A stretch of DNA of 64,000 bases from Paraburkholderia bannensis NBRC 103871 (GTDB lineage Bacteria; Pseudomonadota; Gammaproteobacteria; Burkholderiales; Burkholderiaceae): assembly GCF_000685015.1 (NCBI RefSeq), contig NZ_BAYA01000016.1, positions 124,001 to 188,000 of the forward strand, written 5' to 3'. The notes below the pieces were generated by a model that saw only the letters and a program-made list of their open reading frames with translations, was not told the origin of the DNA and ran no database searches. Of the stretch, positions 36,047 through 44,835 are shown piece by piece. Position 1 is the first letter of the stretch. Each line of letters opens with the position of its first letter. A program made the position numbers and the translations under genes.

Positions 36047-37701
36047 CCGCGCGCTCATTCACCGTATTTTCATTTCCAGAGAAGAGACCAACCGTCGTGA
36101 AATCCCTGTCGCTTGCGGTGCGCGCACCGCGCCCCACGCTGGTCGCATTGTCCGTCGCCGTGTTGTGGCTGTCCGGCTGCGCGATCAAGCCCACGCCGTT
36201 CACCGACGCCGAGCGCGCCCAGACCGCACAGGCCGATCGCACGTCGATGTTCGCGAACCAGCAGCCCGTAAGCGGGCCGATCTCGCTGGACGAAGCGATG
36301 GCGCGCGCGATCCGCTACAACCTCGATCATCGTCTGAAGATGATGGAAGAGGCGCTCGCGCAGCATCAGCTCGACCTGTCGAACTTCGACCTGCTGCCCA
36401 AGCTCACGGCGCAGGCCGGTTATACGAATCGCAATCATCCGCTCGCGTCGTCGTCGCAAGGTCTTTACACGAATGAGCAGTCGCTGATCCCGTCCTATTC
36501 GACCGACCAGAACGACCGCACCGCCGATCTCACGCTGTCGTGGAACCTGCTCGATTTCGGCGTGAGCTATTACGACGCGAAGGAACAGGCCGACCGCGTG
36601 CTGGTGCTTGAGCAACGCCGCCGCAAGGTCGTGCAGTTGATGATGCAGCAGGTGCGCGAAGCCTACTGGCAAGCCGTTGGCGCGCAGCGTCTGCACGACC
36701 GCATCGGGCCGTTGCTCGACCAGGCGCATCAGGCGCTCGACGATTCGCGCGCGGCGCAGCAGCAGGGGCTGCGCTCGCCCATCGACACGCTCAACTATCA
36801 GCACGCGCTGCTCGACCTGATGCGCCAGCTCGAAGCGGTGCGCGACCAGCTCGAAGAAGCCAAGCCGCGCCTGGCTTCGCTGATGAACCTGGAGCCGGGC
36901 AAGGATTACACGCTCGCCGCCACCGAGGACTTCACGGTGCCGCAGTTCGAGATGGCCATGCCGCAAATGGAGGACATGGCGCTGCAACGTCGCCCTGAAC
37001 TCGTGGAGGCGGGCTACAACGAGCGCATCAGCGTCAACGAGACTCACAAGGCGATGGCGAAGATGCTGCCCGGCATCGAGCTGGAAGTCGGCGGCCATTA
37101 CGACAGCAACAGCTTTCTTGTCTACAACGCATGGCGCGCTGCGGGCATCAGCGTGAGCTGGAACCTGTTGAACCTGCTCAATTACAAGGCGATCCACGGC
37201 ACGGCGGAAGCCCAGCTTGAAGTCGCGAAGACGCAGCGCATGGCGCTGAGCATGGCCGTGCTCACGCAGGTTCACGTGGCGCGCAGCGAACTGGGCGCGA
37301 AGGAGCGGCAGTTCACGCTGCTCAAGCAGCTCAACGACGTCGATCAGCAGATCCTTGAGCACACGCGCAATGCAACGCGCGCGAACGCCCAGGGCAAGCT
37401 TGAGGAGATTCGCGTGGCGACGAGCGCAATGATGTCCGAGCTGCGCGTCTACCAGAGCTATGGCGAGCTTGAGAGCGCCTACGGGCAGATGCTGGCGACG
37501 ATCGGGCTCGACCCGGTGCCGGACAGCCTGCATGCACACGATATCGCTTCGCTCAGGCAATCCATCGCCGACGAGCAGAAGCGCTGGGATGTGCTCGCGC
37601 GCGGCGGCATGCCGAGCGCCGCCCAGCCGGGCCCGACGACGACCGCCGCGGCCAATGCAGTCAATGCAGCCAATGCAGCAGCAGGAGTTTCGCAGCAATG
37701 A
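36043..37701 (+). CDS. TolC-family outer-membrane lipoprotein
   Basis: A 552-residue outer-membrane channel protein. A hydrophobic signal ending in the lipobox-like LWLSGC predicts a lipid-anchored Cys, as in many NodT-type TolC proteins. Two long helical halves follow, each with TolC-like features (LDEAMARAIRYNLDHRLKMM, LTLSWNLLDFGVSYYDAKEQ, and the second-half ISVSWNLLNLLNYKAIHGTA). The ATG overlaps the giant gene's stop; an in-frame GTG at 36097 would give a more usual 28-residue signal and has AGAGAAGAGA upstream. It probably forms the outer-membrane exit duct for the neighbouring system. Confidence 0.9.
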   Translation: MTARSFTVFSFPEKRPTVVKSLSLAVRAPRPTLVALSVAVLWLSGCAIKPTPFTDAERAQTAQADRTSMFANQQPVSGPISLDEAMARAIRYNLDHRLKMMEEALAQHQLDLSNFDLLPKLTAQAGYTNRNHPLASSSQGLYTNEQSLIPSYSTDQNDRTADLTLSWNLLDFGVSYYDAKEQADRVLVLEQRRRKVVQLMMQQVREAYWQAVGAQRLHDRIGPLLDQAHQALDDSRAAQQQGLRSPIDTLNYQHALLDLMRQLEAVRDQLEEAKPRLASLMNLEPGKDYTLAATEDFTVPQFEMAMPQMEDMALQRRPELVEAGYNERISVNETHKAMAKMLPGIELEVGGHYDSNSFLVYNAWRAAGISVSWNLLNLLNYKAIHGTAEAQLEVAKTQRMALSMAVLTQVHVARSELGAKERQFTLLKQLNDVDQQILEHTRNATRANAQGKLEEIRVATSAMMSELRVYQSYGELESAYGQMLATIGLDPVPDSLHAHDIASLRQSIADEQKRWDVLARGGMPSAAQPGPTTTAAANAVNAANAAAGVSQQ

Positions 37702-38543
37702 AGCCGTTTGCAATTCGCAGGACAGTGGTAATGGGCGTGGCGTTGTTTGCGACGGCGGCGTCCGCCTGGGCGGCGCAAGCCGCGCCTCAGGCAGCGCCGC
37801 AAGCCGTGCCTAAAGCAGCACCGCAAGCCGCTACACCAGCCGCACCTCAACCCGCACTTCAAACCGCGCCCGCAGACGGCGCGGACGGCAAGATCCGCAT
37901 TCAGCTGGTGTCGCGCGACCAGGTGGACGTGTCGAGCGAGATCTCCGCAAAGATCGCTTCGCTGCCGTTTCGCGACGGCGACGCGTTCCGCGCAGGGCAG
38001 ACGCTCGTGTCGCTCGATTGCTCGCTGTACAGCGCGCAGTTGCGCAAGGCGCAGGCCGACGCGGACGGCGCACGCGACCTGCTTGATGTAAACCGCAAGC
38101 TGGTCGCGCTGCATTCGGTGGGCGAGCTTGAAGTGCAGCAGGCCGAAGCGAAACACAAGGCGAGTGCCGCCGACGTCGCTTACATGCAGGCCACGGTGCG
38201 CAAATGCACGATTGCCGCGCCGTTCGACGGCCGGGTGTCGAAGCGCAGCGCCGCGCCCCAGCAATTCGCCGAGGCCGGCAAGCCGCTGCTGACCATCGTC
38301 GATACGAGCCATCTCGAACTCAAGATGATCGTGCCGTCGAAGTGGCTGCTGTGGCTCAAGCCCGGCCATCCGTTGAGCGTGCAGGTGGACGAGGTGGGCA
38401 AGACGTATCCCGCGAAGGTGGCGCGCATCGGCGCACGCGTCGATCCGGTCACGCAGACGGTCGACGTGACCGCGGCGCTGAGCGGCAGCGCGCCCGACCT
38501 GCTGCCCGGCATGAGTGGCTGGGCCACGTTCACGGCGCACTGA
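37698..38543 (+). CDS. Periplasmic adaptor (HlyD/MFP family), short
   Basis: A 281-residue soluble or loosely anchored adaptor. A signal peptide (cleavage near SAWA-AQA) is followed by an Ala/Pro/Gln linker of about 35 residues (AAPQAAPQAVPKAAPQ), then split lipoyl halves (EISAKIASLPFRDGDAFRAG and CTIAAPFDGRVSKRSAAPQQ) around a short hairpin, and a beta-barrel (LKMIVPSKWLLWLKPG). The short hairpin resembles RND-type adaptors, yet no RND pump is present. ATGA overlap with the TolC-like gene implies coupled translation. Confidence 0.88.
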   Translation: MKPFAIRRTVVMGVALFATAASAWAAQAAPQAAPQAVPKAAPQAATPAAPQPALQTAPADGADGKIRIQLVSRDQVDVSSEISAKIASLPFRDGDAFRAGQTLVSLDCSLYSAQLRKAQADADGARDLLDVNRKLVALHSVGELEVQQAEAKHKASAADVAYMQATVRKCTIAAPFDGRVSKRSAAPQQFAEAGKPLLTIVDTSHLELKMIVPSKWLLWLKPGHPLSVQVDEVGKTYPAKVARIGARVDPVTQTVDVTAALSGSAPDLLPGMSGWATFTAH

Positions 38544-38547
38544 AATC

Positions 38548-40026
38548 ATGAGCGAGTCGGGAACGCCCAGCGGCGTGGGGCAAGGCACGGAACACGGGGC
38601 GCCAGGCGGCGCGCCGCATGTGCGCATCGACGGGCAGCAGCTTGCGGTGCTCTGGCAACTCGGCGCGCGTGCGCGCGCGGCCAGTAGCGAGGCGACGCTC
38701 GGCTTCACGATCGTCAACGAGACGCTGGCCTTGCTGCCGTACCGGCAGGCGGCGTGGTGGCGCGGCAGCGCGCCTGGCACGATCGCGGCGGTTTCCGGCC
38801 TGCCGCAGAGCGACGCCAACGCGCCTTACGTGCAGTGGCTCGCGGGGCTGTGCAAGACGCTCGCGCGCGGCGCTCCGATTACGCCGGATGCCGATGCGGC
38901 CGCACGCGTGGAAGGGCAGCCCGCGCCGGTGCTGCCTGCGCGCCCGAAGGTGCGGCCTTTCACCGCCGATGACCTGCGCGCCGACGCGCCCCACGTGGCC
39001 GACGAATGGCAAGCCTGGTGGCCCGCCCACGGCATCTGGCTGCCGCTGGCAGGCCGCGCCGGGCGCGCGCTGGGCGGCGTGGTGTTCGCCCGCGACGAAG
39101 CCTGGAGCGCGACCGATTGCGCGTTGCTCGAAGAACTGGGCCTGGTGTGGGGCCACGCCCTCGACGCCTTCTCGCCGCACGCGACCTGGCTCGATCGCGC
39201 GCGCGCGGTTCTGAAACCGGGCCGCACGCAACGGCGCGTGCTGATCGGGCTCGCGATCGCCTGCGTGGTGCCGTTGCGCCTGACCGTGCTCGCGCCCGCC
39301 GAAGTCACGCCGAAAGATCCGTTCGTGGTGCGCGCGCCGCTCGACGGCGTGATCGACCGTCTCTACGTGCAGCCGAACCAGCCGGTGCGGCGCGGCACGC
39401 CGCTGCTGGGGCTGGACGCCACCACGCTCCAGTCGCGCTATGCGCTCGCGCGCAAGGACTTCGACACGGCCCAGGAGGAGTTTCGCCAGACCGCCCAGCT
39501 TGCCGTCACCGACGACCGCACGCGCCTCGACATGGCCGAGCGCAAGGGCAAGCTCGACCAGAGCCAGGTGGCGCTCGATTACAACGCGCAGCAACTGGCG
39601 CGCGTGAAAGTCAGCGCGTCGCGAGACGGCGTGGCGGTGTTCGGCGACCCGAACGAATGGACAGGCAAGGCGGTGTCCGTCGGCGAGCGCATCCTGCTGA
39701 TCGCCGATCCCGCGCGCGTGGAGTTGACTGTCTGGCTGCCCGTCGCCGACAACATCGACGTGAAGCCGGGCGCGACGCTCACGCTGTATCCGAAGAGCTC
39801 GCCGCTCGCGAGCTACGACGCGCGCATCGATTCGATCGCGTACCACGCCGAACCGACGCCCGAAGGCGTGCTGGCCTATCGCGTACGCGCGAGTTTCGCG
39901 AGCGGCGAGACGAACGCGCCGCTGGGCGCGATGGGCACCGCACGCATCCACGGCGCCTGGGTGCCGGCCATCTACTACGTGCTGCGTCGTCCGCTGGCGC
40001 TTGCGCGCCAATGGCTCGGCTGGTGA
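38548..40026 (+). CDS. Membrane adaptor (HlyD family) with GAF-like cytosolic domain
   Basis: A 492-residue protein. Residues about 20-215 form a cytosolic GAF-like region (LGFTIVNETLALLPYRQAAW, then WLPLAGRAGRALGGVVFARD). One membrane segment (about 230-250, VLIGLAIACVVPLRLTVLAP) is followed by a HlyD-type periplasmic part: lipoyl half VVRAPLDGVIDRLYVQPNQP, a short helical hairpin, and VKVSASRDGVAVFGDPNEW. The C-terminal GAMGTARIHGAWVPAIYYVL is characteristic. It starts 5 bases after the previous stop. A GAF-like domain on an adaptor suggests that export might respond to a cytoplasmic signal; this is inference. Confidence 0.85.
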   Translation: MSESGTPSGVGQGTEHGAPGGAPHVRIDGQQLAVLWQLGARARAASSEATLGFTIVNETLALLPYRQAAWWRGSAPGTIAAVSGLPQSDANAPYVQWLAGLCKTLARGAPITPDADAAARVEGQPAPVLPARPKVRPFTADDLRADAPHVADEWQAWWPAHGIWLPLAGRAGRALGGVVFARDEAWSATDCALLEELGLVWGHALDAFSPHATWLDRARAVLKPGRTQRRVLIGLAIACVVPLRLTVLAPAEVTPKDPFVVRAPLDGVIDRLYVQPNQPVRRGTPLLGLDATTLQSRYALARKDFDTAQEEFRQTAQLAVTDDRTRLDMAERKGKLDQSQVALDYNAQQLARVKVSASRDGVAVFGDPNEWTGKAVSVGERILLIADPARVELTVWLPVADNIDVKPGATLTLYPKSSPLASYDARIDSIAYHAEPTPEGVLAYRVRASFASGETNAPLGAMGTARIHGAWVPAIYYVLRRPLALARQWLGW

Positions 40027-40045
40027 TTTTCGCTGCTTCCGCATC

Positions 40046-42160
40046 ATGTCCCGACTTCCGCCACTGCGCCAGGAACTGACGCTCACGCCCGGCGCGTCCA
40101 CGCCCGAAGGCGCGCCGACCTGGATGCTCCACGATCCGGCCGCCAACCGCTTTTTCCAGATCGGCTGGCCCGCATTCGAACTGCTCGCGCGCTGGAGCCT
40201 TGACGACCCGCGCGCGATCGTCGACAGCGTGAACCGCGATACCACGCTCACCGTGACGCTCGACGACATGGAAGCGCTGCTGCGCATGCTGCGCCAGCAG
40301 AACCTGCTGGTGTCCAGAGGCGAGCAGGACACCGCGCGCCTGCAACAGCACGCCAACGCCCAGCACAGCTCCCGCGCGATGTGGCTGCTCAAGCACTACC
40401 TGATGATCCGCATTCCGCTCTGGCACCCCATGCCGTTTTTGCGGCGCGCGGCGCGCTACGCGGCCTTCGCGTACCGGCCTGCGTTCTGGCTGGCGGTGGC
40501 CGCCTGCGCGCTCGCGGGTCTGGTGCTGGTCTCGCGGCGCTGGGACGAATTCCTGCACACCTTCCACGGCTACGCGGACTGGCGCGGGTTGATCGGCGTG
40601 GGCGTGGCGCTGGGTTGCGCGAAGGTGCTGCACGAGTTTGCCCATGCCTTCACGGCGCAGCGCTACGGCTGCCGCGTGCCGACCATGGGCGTCGCGCTGC
40701 TGGTGATGATGCCGGTGCTCTACACCGACACCACCGAAGCGTGGAAAGTGCCGCAACGTCAGCACCGCCTGTGGATCGGCGCGGCGGGCATGCTCAGTGA
40801 AGTCGCGCTGGCGGCCGTCGCGACGCTCGCGTGGAGCGTCTTGCCCGACGGCCCGCTGCGTGCTGGCGCGTTCCTGCTCGCGACCACGACATGGATCGCC
40901 ACGCTCGCCATCAACGCGAGCCCGTTCATGCGCTTCGACGGCTATTTTCTGCTGTCGGACTGGCTCGACATGCCGAACCTGCACGACCGCGCGTTCGCGC
41001 TCGGGCGCTGGTGGCTGCGCGAATGGCTATTCGGCTTCGGCGATCCCCAGCCCGAGCCGTGCACGGCGGCCCGGCGGCGCTTCCTGATCGGCTTTTCGTT
41101 TGCGACCTGGCTGTACCGGTTGATCGTGTTCATGTCGATCGCGCTGGTCGTGTATCACGCGTTCTTCAAGCTGCTCGGCATGCTGCTGTTCTGCGTGGAG
41201 TTCGGCTGGTTTATCGTGCGGCCCGTGTGGCGCGAAGCCGCCGTGACGTGGCAGCGGCGCTCGGCGTTGCATTGGCGGCGCGAGACGCTGCGCAGCGCGA
41301 TGCTCGGCGCGGCCTTGCTGGGCTTTTTCGTACTGCCGTGGCAGGCGGGCGTGAGCGCGCCCGGCGTGCTCGGGCCGCAGCACGCGCAGGGCGTCTATAC
41401 GGTGGAGTCGGGTTACCTGGATGCGTCCGTGCCGCCGCTGCGCGACGGCGCGCGCGTGCATGCGGGCGATACGCTCGCCGTGCTGGTGTCGCCGGAACTC
41501 GACTACAAGCTCAAGACCGCGCTGGCCGACGAGGCGCAATTGCGCTGGGAAGTGGAGCAGCAGCCCTTCGACGAGCGCTTGCAGCAGCAGGGCACCGCGC
41601 TGGCGCGACGCTGGGATGCGGCGCGGCAGACCGTGGCGGGCTTGCAGGCGGAGATCGCGCAGCTGACCTTGCGCGCGCCCTTCGATGGCACCGTGCAGGA
41701 AGCGGGCGATCCGCCGACTCCGGGGGCGTGGCTCGCGCGCGGCGAACGCGTCTACGACGTCATCGCGCCGACGGGCGTGAAGGGCGATGCGTTTGTCGGC
41801 GAGAGCGACGTGGCGCGACTGAAGGCCGGGCAGAAGGCGGTTTTCGTGGCGAGCGTGGCCGAGATGGCGGCGCATGTCTGCACGATCGAGGCCGTCGACA
41901 AGGTCAACGTGGCGACGCTCGACGAGCCCTCTGTGGCGAGCACCTACGGCGGCCCCATTCCCGCCGAGCAGGATGCAAAGACGCACCGCATCGTGCCTTT
42001 GCAGGCGACGTGGCAGGTGCGGTTCGGGCATTGCGATGGCGCGGCCGGGATCGCGCGCGAAGTCACCGGCACGGTGCAACTCGATGCGGGACGCGCGAGC
42101 CTGGCCGGGCGCGCGGCGAGGAGCCTCGCGGCCATCCTGCAGCGGGAAGTCGGCTTCTAG
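40046..42160 (+). CDS. M50-type membrane metallopeptidase fused to adaptor barrel
   Basis: A 704-residue polytopic protein. Residues about 20-90 look like a PqqD-type winged domain (WMLHDPAANRFFQIGWPAFE with DMEALLRMLRQQNLL). The membrane core has the zinc motif HEFAH (196-200) and a distal NASPFMRFDG with Asp298, matching site-2/M50 peptidases; several other membrane segments follow up to about residue 450. The C-terminal part (about 455-704) is a HlyD-like barrel with lipoyl halves (VSAPGVLGPQHAQGVYTVES and LTLRAPFDGTVQEAGDPPTP). It could process, anchor or translocate the giant protein. Catalytic residues appear intact; activity is unproven. Confidence 0.88.
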   Translation: MSRLPPLRQELTLTPGASTPEGAPTWMLHDPAANRFFQIGWPAFELLARWSLDDPRAIVDSVNRDTTLTVTLDDMEALLRMLRQQNLLVSRGEQDTARLQQHANAQHSSRAMWLLKHYLMIRIPLWHPMPFLRRAARYAAFAYRPAFWLAVAACALAGLVLVSRRWDEFLHTFHGYADWRGLIGVGVALGCAKVLHEFAHAFTAQRYGCRVPTMGVALLVMMPVLYTDTTEAWKVPQRQHRLWIGAAGMLSEVALAAVATLAWSVLPDGPLRAGAFLLATTTWIATLAINASPFMRFDGYFLLSDWLDMPNLHDRAFALGRWWLREWLFGFGDPQPEPCTAARRRFLIGFSFATWLYRLIVFMSIALVVYHAFFKLLGMLLFCVEFGWFIVRPVWREAAVTWQRRSALHWRRETLRSAMLGAALLGFFVLPWQAGVSAPGVLGPQHAQGVYTVESGYLDASVPPLRDGARVHAGDTLAVLVSPELDYKLKTALADEAQLRWEVEQQPFDERLQQQGTALARRWDAARQTVAGLQAEIAQLTLRAPFDGTVQEAGDPPTPGAWLARGERVYDVIAPTGVKGDAFVGESDVARLKAGQKAVFVASVAEMAAHVCTIEAVDKVNVATLDEPSVASTYGGPIPAEQDAKTHRIVPLQATWQVRFGHCDGAAGIAREVTGTVQLDAGRASLAGRAARSLAAILQREVGF

Positions 42161-42278
42161 CCGCAATTCAGCCGCAACGCGGATTGCACGCTTTCCCTGG
42201 CTGTGCAATTCGTCGGCTTGCTCGGCGCCGGCTTCTCGCTGCCCGTCGAACCATCGCGTACCGCTATCTTCCCGCCGC

Positions 42279-42429
42279 TCAGGCGGACAGCTTCGCGACG
42301 ATCTCGCTGGTCGTAACAAAGTTCATAGAGCTTGCCGCCTTCCGATAGGACGTCATTGTAGGGATCGACGATCAACAGTCCCGTCAATTCAGGTTCGTAC
42401 GTCTGCGCGGGGCCAGATGGGTTGGTCAT
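42279..42429 (-). pseudogene. Isochorismatase-family hydrolase, internally deleted remnant
   Basis: Only the two ends of a cysteine hydrolase remain. Residues 1-35 (TYEPELTGLLIVDPYNDVLS, then EGGKLYE) are the typical N-terminus with the catalytic Asp region. Directly after, in a different frame, comes FVTTSEIVAKLSA and a stop (42279-42281), resembling the usual C-terminal end (HAILTTxELIAAL). About 150 internal residues, including the catalytic Cys, are missing. Read in the first frame the ORF continues as unrelated sequence to 42157. It lies divergent from an HxlR gene, its likely former regulator. Confidence 0.75.
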
Positions 42430-42522
42430 GACGGCGCTCTCCGGTTAAGATGGGATAGTTGCTTCAATATGTGAAGTTACTGACCTTGTAAAGAGCCTGG
42501 CATCGAACGGCGCGGAGCCTCG

Positions 42523-43218
42523 ATGGCTGGGCAAACCGGTTCACCATTCGGCGTTTTGCGAGAGATGAAAAAGACACCCCAGACTGGCGGCGAGACGCTT
42601 TGTCCCCTCGCTCGTGCGGCCGCGATCATTGCGGATCGCTGGACGATCCTGATCCTGCGGGAACTGCGGATGGGCAATGATCGCTTTGACGGCATCCAGG
42701 CGCAGACCGGCATGTCGCCCAATCTGCTGACCCAGCGCCTCAAGTCGATGGAATGCGATGGGCTGATCGAACGCCGCGTTTATCAGGAGCGGCCCAGGCG
42801 GCACGCCTACGGCGTCACGGACAAGGCGCGCGAACTCGACGGCGTGATGCTGAAGCTGCGCTTGTGGGGAATGCGGCACTGCGGGCTGGATCCGGATGCA
42901 GAACCGGCGGTGACCATGACGCATCGTCGAACCGGCGAGGTCATCGGCGGCGACTGGAAGCCTGGCAAGGGCGATCTGCCATTTAGCTTTAGCCAGGTCG
43001 AGACGCGGGTTAATCCAGGCTGGGCCGCCGAGCGTGCCGCGCGTGCAGAAGCCTTTGCGGCGGGGCGGCGCACCCAGGTGTCCAACCGCAAGCCACCAGC
43101 AAGGCGCGCCGAGGTCAAGTCGGAAACGGCAACTGCAACGGCAACGGAAACGGAAGCGGAAGCGGCAAGCGAAAATCACCGCCCTCGAAAGCGCGGCGCG
43201 GCGGCCGTGAAGAAATGA
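42523..43218 (+). CDS. HxlR-family transcriptional regulator
   Basis: A 231-residue regulator. The HxlR winged-helix domain (about residues 27-125) shows LCPLARAAAIIADRWTILIL, FDGIQAQTGMSPNLLTQRLK and the wing ERRVYQERPRRHAYGVTDKA. The long C-terminal tail is low-complexity, with alternating Thr/Ala/Glu from a 6-base repeat (around 43128-43165) and a basic end. It starts at ATG 42523 with CGGAG 5 bases upstream; ATG 42565 is an alternative. It is divergent from the hydrolase remnant and may have lost its target. Confidence 0.88.
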   Translation: MAGQTGSPFGVLREMKKTPQTGGETLCPLARAAAIIADRWTILILRELRMGNDRFDGIQAQTGMSPNLLTQRLKSMECDGLIERRVYQERPRRHAYGVTDKARELDGVMLKLRLWGMRHCGLDPDAEPAVTMTHRRTGEVIGGDWKPGKGDLPFSFSQVETRVNPGWAAERAARAEAFAAGRRTQVSNRKPPARRAEVKSETATATATETEAEAASENHRPRKRGAAAVKK

Positions 43219-43293
43219 TTGTTCGTGCGGATACGCTGACCACGGTCGGCGGCTTGCATCGAGGTGCAGTGCAACCGGACGGACGGCGCGAAG

Positions 43294-44835
43294 CTACGCG
43301 CGCATAAACGGGGGCGCTTGTACTGCCCAACTGGACGAGAGTGGCTTCGCTGCCATGGTCTCGATGGCAAGCTTCGGCAGATGTTCGCTGACATAGCTGG
43401 CGTGCCGCTCGAAAATCATGCAGATCTCGCCTTCGGCAAGCAGTTTTTCGCGGCCATAGGCGCGAGCGGGCGTGGACAGGCGGTACTTGACCTCCGCGCC
43501 TTCGAATTGAATCTCGACGAGCGATTTGTCGGCCAGCTCGCCTACGCAGTCCATCACAGCTTGACTGGAAAGCGTGGCGTCGCGTGCGATCTGGCACGCC
43601 GCCTCGGGGCTGAAGGCCTGGTCGAACACGCTCAGCCGCCTGAACACGCGTTGCTCGTCGGCGTCGAGCATCGCGAAGCTCCAGTCGAATGCCGCTCGCA
43701 GGGTTCGGTGCCGGGGCTGGGCGGTGCGATAGCCGCCGGCAAGATAGAGCAGCGGCTCGTCGAGCCCTTCGCAGAGGCCTTCCAGGCCCAGCACGGAGGC
43801 GCGTCCGGCCGCCAGTTCGAGCGCGAGCGGGATGCCGTCGAGGCGCCGGCATATCTCTCCCACGACCCGGAGCCGGTCGCCGCTCAAGTCGGCGTGCACG
43901 CCGTTCGAGAGCCACTGCCTCAGGAACAGGCCCACTGCCGGTGAGCGCAGGATGGCGTCCCGGCTGTCACCTGCGTCCGGTAGTTCGAGCGGGCCGACAC
44001 GATAGACGACTTCGTGCGCCACGCGCAGGCGCAACCGGCTGGTAGCGAGAATCCGCACCTGGGGATTGGCGTAAATGATCAAGCCGATGAGTTCGGCGAC
44101 GTGTTGCACGACGTGCTCGGCGTTGTCGATCACGATCACGCCGCGTATGCCTGCCAGTCTGCTTGCCACGCTGCGCAGGTCGGGTTCGTTCCCGGCGGCG
44201 GGCAGGCCGCAGACGTTCGCGAAGGCGCGGATCATGCCACTACGCGTGTCATGCGCGGCCAGCTCGACGAAGCGGACATCGATAGCCTGCTCGGCGGCGA
44301 GTTGCCGCGCGATTTCCCGCGCCATGCCTGTCTTGCCGATGCCGCCCGCGCCAACGAGCGTCACCACGCGCGCCGACGCGACCATCGCGCGTACTTCGGC
44401 GATGGCGTCTTCGCGCCCGAGCAAGGCGTCATGGACGGGCAAGGGAGTGGGCTCGGGCGCGGATCCGGGCTGGGGCAGCGCCGTGCCCAGCGCGTCGGGC
44501 GTTGCGGCAATCAGTTGATAGCCGCGCCCCGACACGGTCAGGATCAGCTTGCGGTCTGCACCCAGCGCCTTGCGGATCGCCGAAAGCTGCACGTGGATGT
44601 TGTTTTCCTCGACGATCGTATCGGGCCAGACGGCTTCCATCAGCTCGCTCTTGGAGACAATGCGTCCTGCCGCCTGGGCGATGGTGGCGAGCACATCGAA
44701 TGCGCGCGAGCCAAGCTCCACCACGGCGCCGTCGCGGCGCAGCGCGCGCGCGCCGAGATCCAGCTCGCAATGGCCGAGCCGAATGACGAGTGTCCGGGGA
44801 TCGAGCGTTGGGGAGTCGGCTGTCGCGTAGTTCAT
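43294..44835 (-). CDS. Winged-helix/NB-ARC-like ATPase regulator
   Basis: A 513-residue signalling regulator. An OmpR/PhoB-type winged helix (about 15-110: SRAFDVLATIAQAAGRIVSK, then IHVQLSAIRKALGADRKLIL and VSGRGYQL) is followed by an AP-ATPase/STAND-like NTPase: Walker A LVGAGGIGKTGMA (160-172), Walker B GVIVIDNAEHV, and downstream RLDGIPLALELAAGRAS. Unlike its larger relative at 54818-57853, it lacks a long helical-repeat C-terminus. There is no receiver domain. It is divergent from the OmpR-type regulator at 45229. Confidence 0.87.
   Translation of the reverse strand: MNYATADSPTLDPRTLVIRLGHCELDLGARALRRDGAVVELGSRAFDVLATIAQAAGRIVSKSELMEAVWPDTIVEENNIHVQLSAIRKALGADRKLILTVSGRGYQLIAATPDALGTALPQPGSAPEPTPLPVHDALLGREDAIAEVRAMVASARVVTLVGAGGIGKTGMAREIARQLAAEQAIDVRFVELAAHDTRSGMIRAFANVCGLPAAGNEPDLRSVASRLAGIRGVIVIDNAEHVVQHVAELIGLIIYANPQVRILATSRLRLRVAHEVVYRVGPLELPDAGDSRDAILRSPAVGLFLRQWLSNGVHADLSGDRLRVVGEICRRLDGIPLALELAAGRASVLGLEGLCEGLDEPLLYLAGGYRTAQPRHRTLRAAFDWSFAMLDADEQRVFRRLSVFDQAFSPEAACQIARDATLSSQAVMDCVGELADKSLVEIQFEGAEVKYRLSTPARAYGREKLLAEGEICMIFERHASYVSEHLPKLAIETMAAKPLSSSWAVQAPPFMRA

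Noticed and set aside
42157..42278. C-terminal half of the 90-codon ORF as a genuine small protein
   Set aside because: After EGGKLYE the frame leaves hydrolase similarity, while another frame gives the expected C-terminal end; best explained by deletion.
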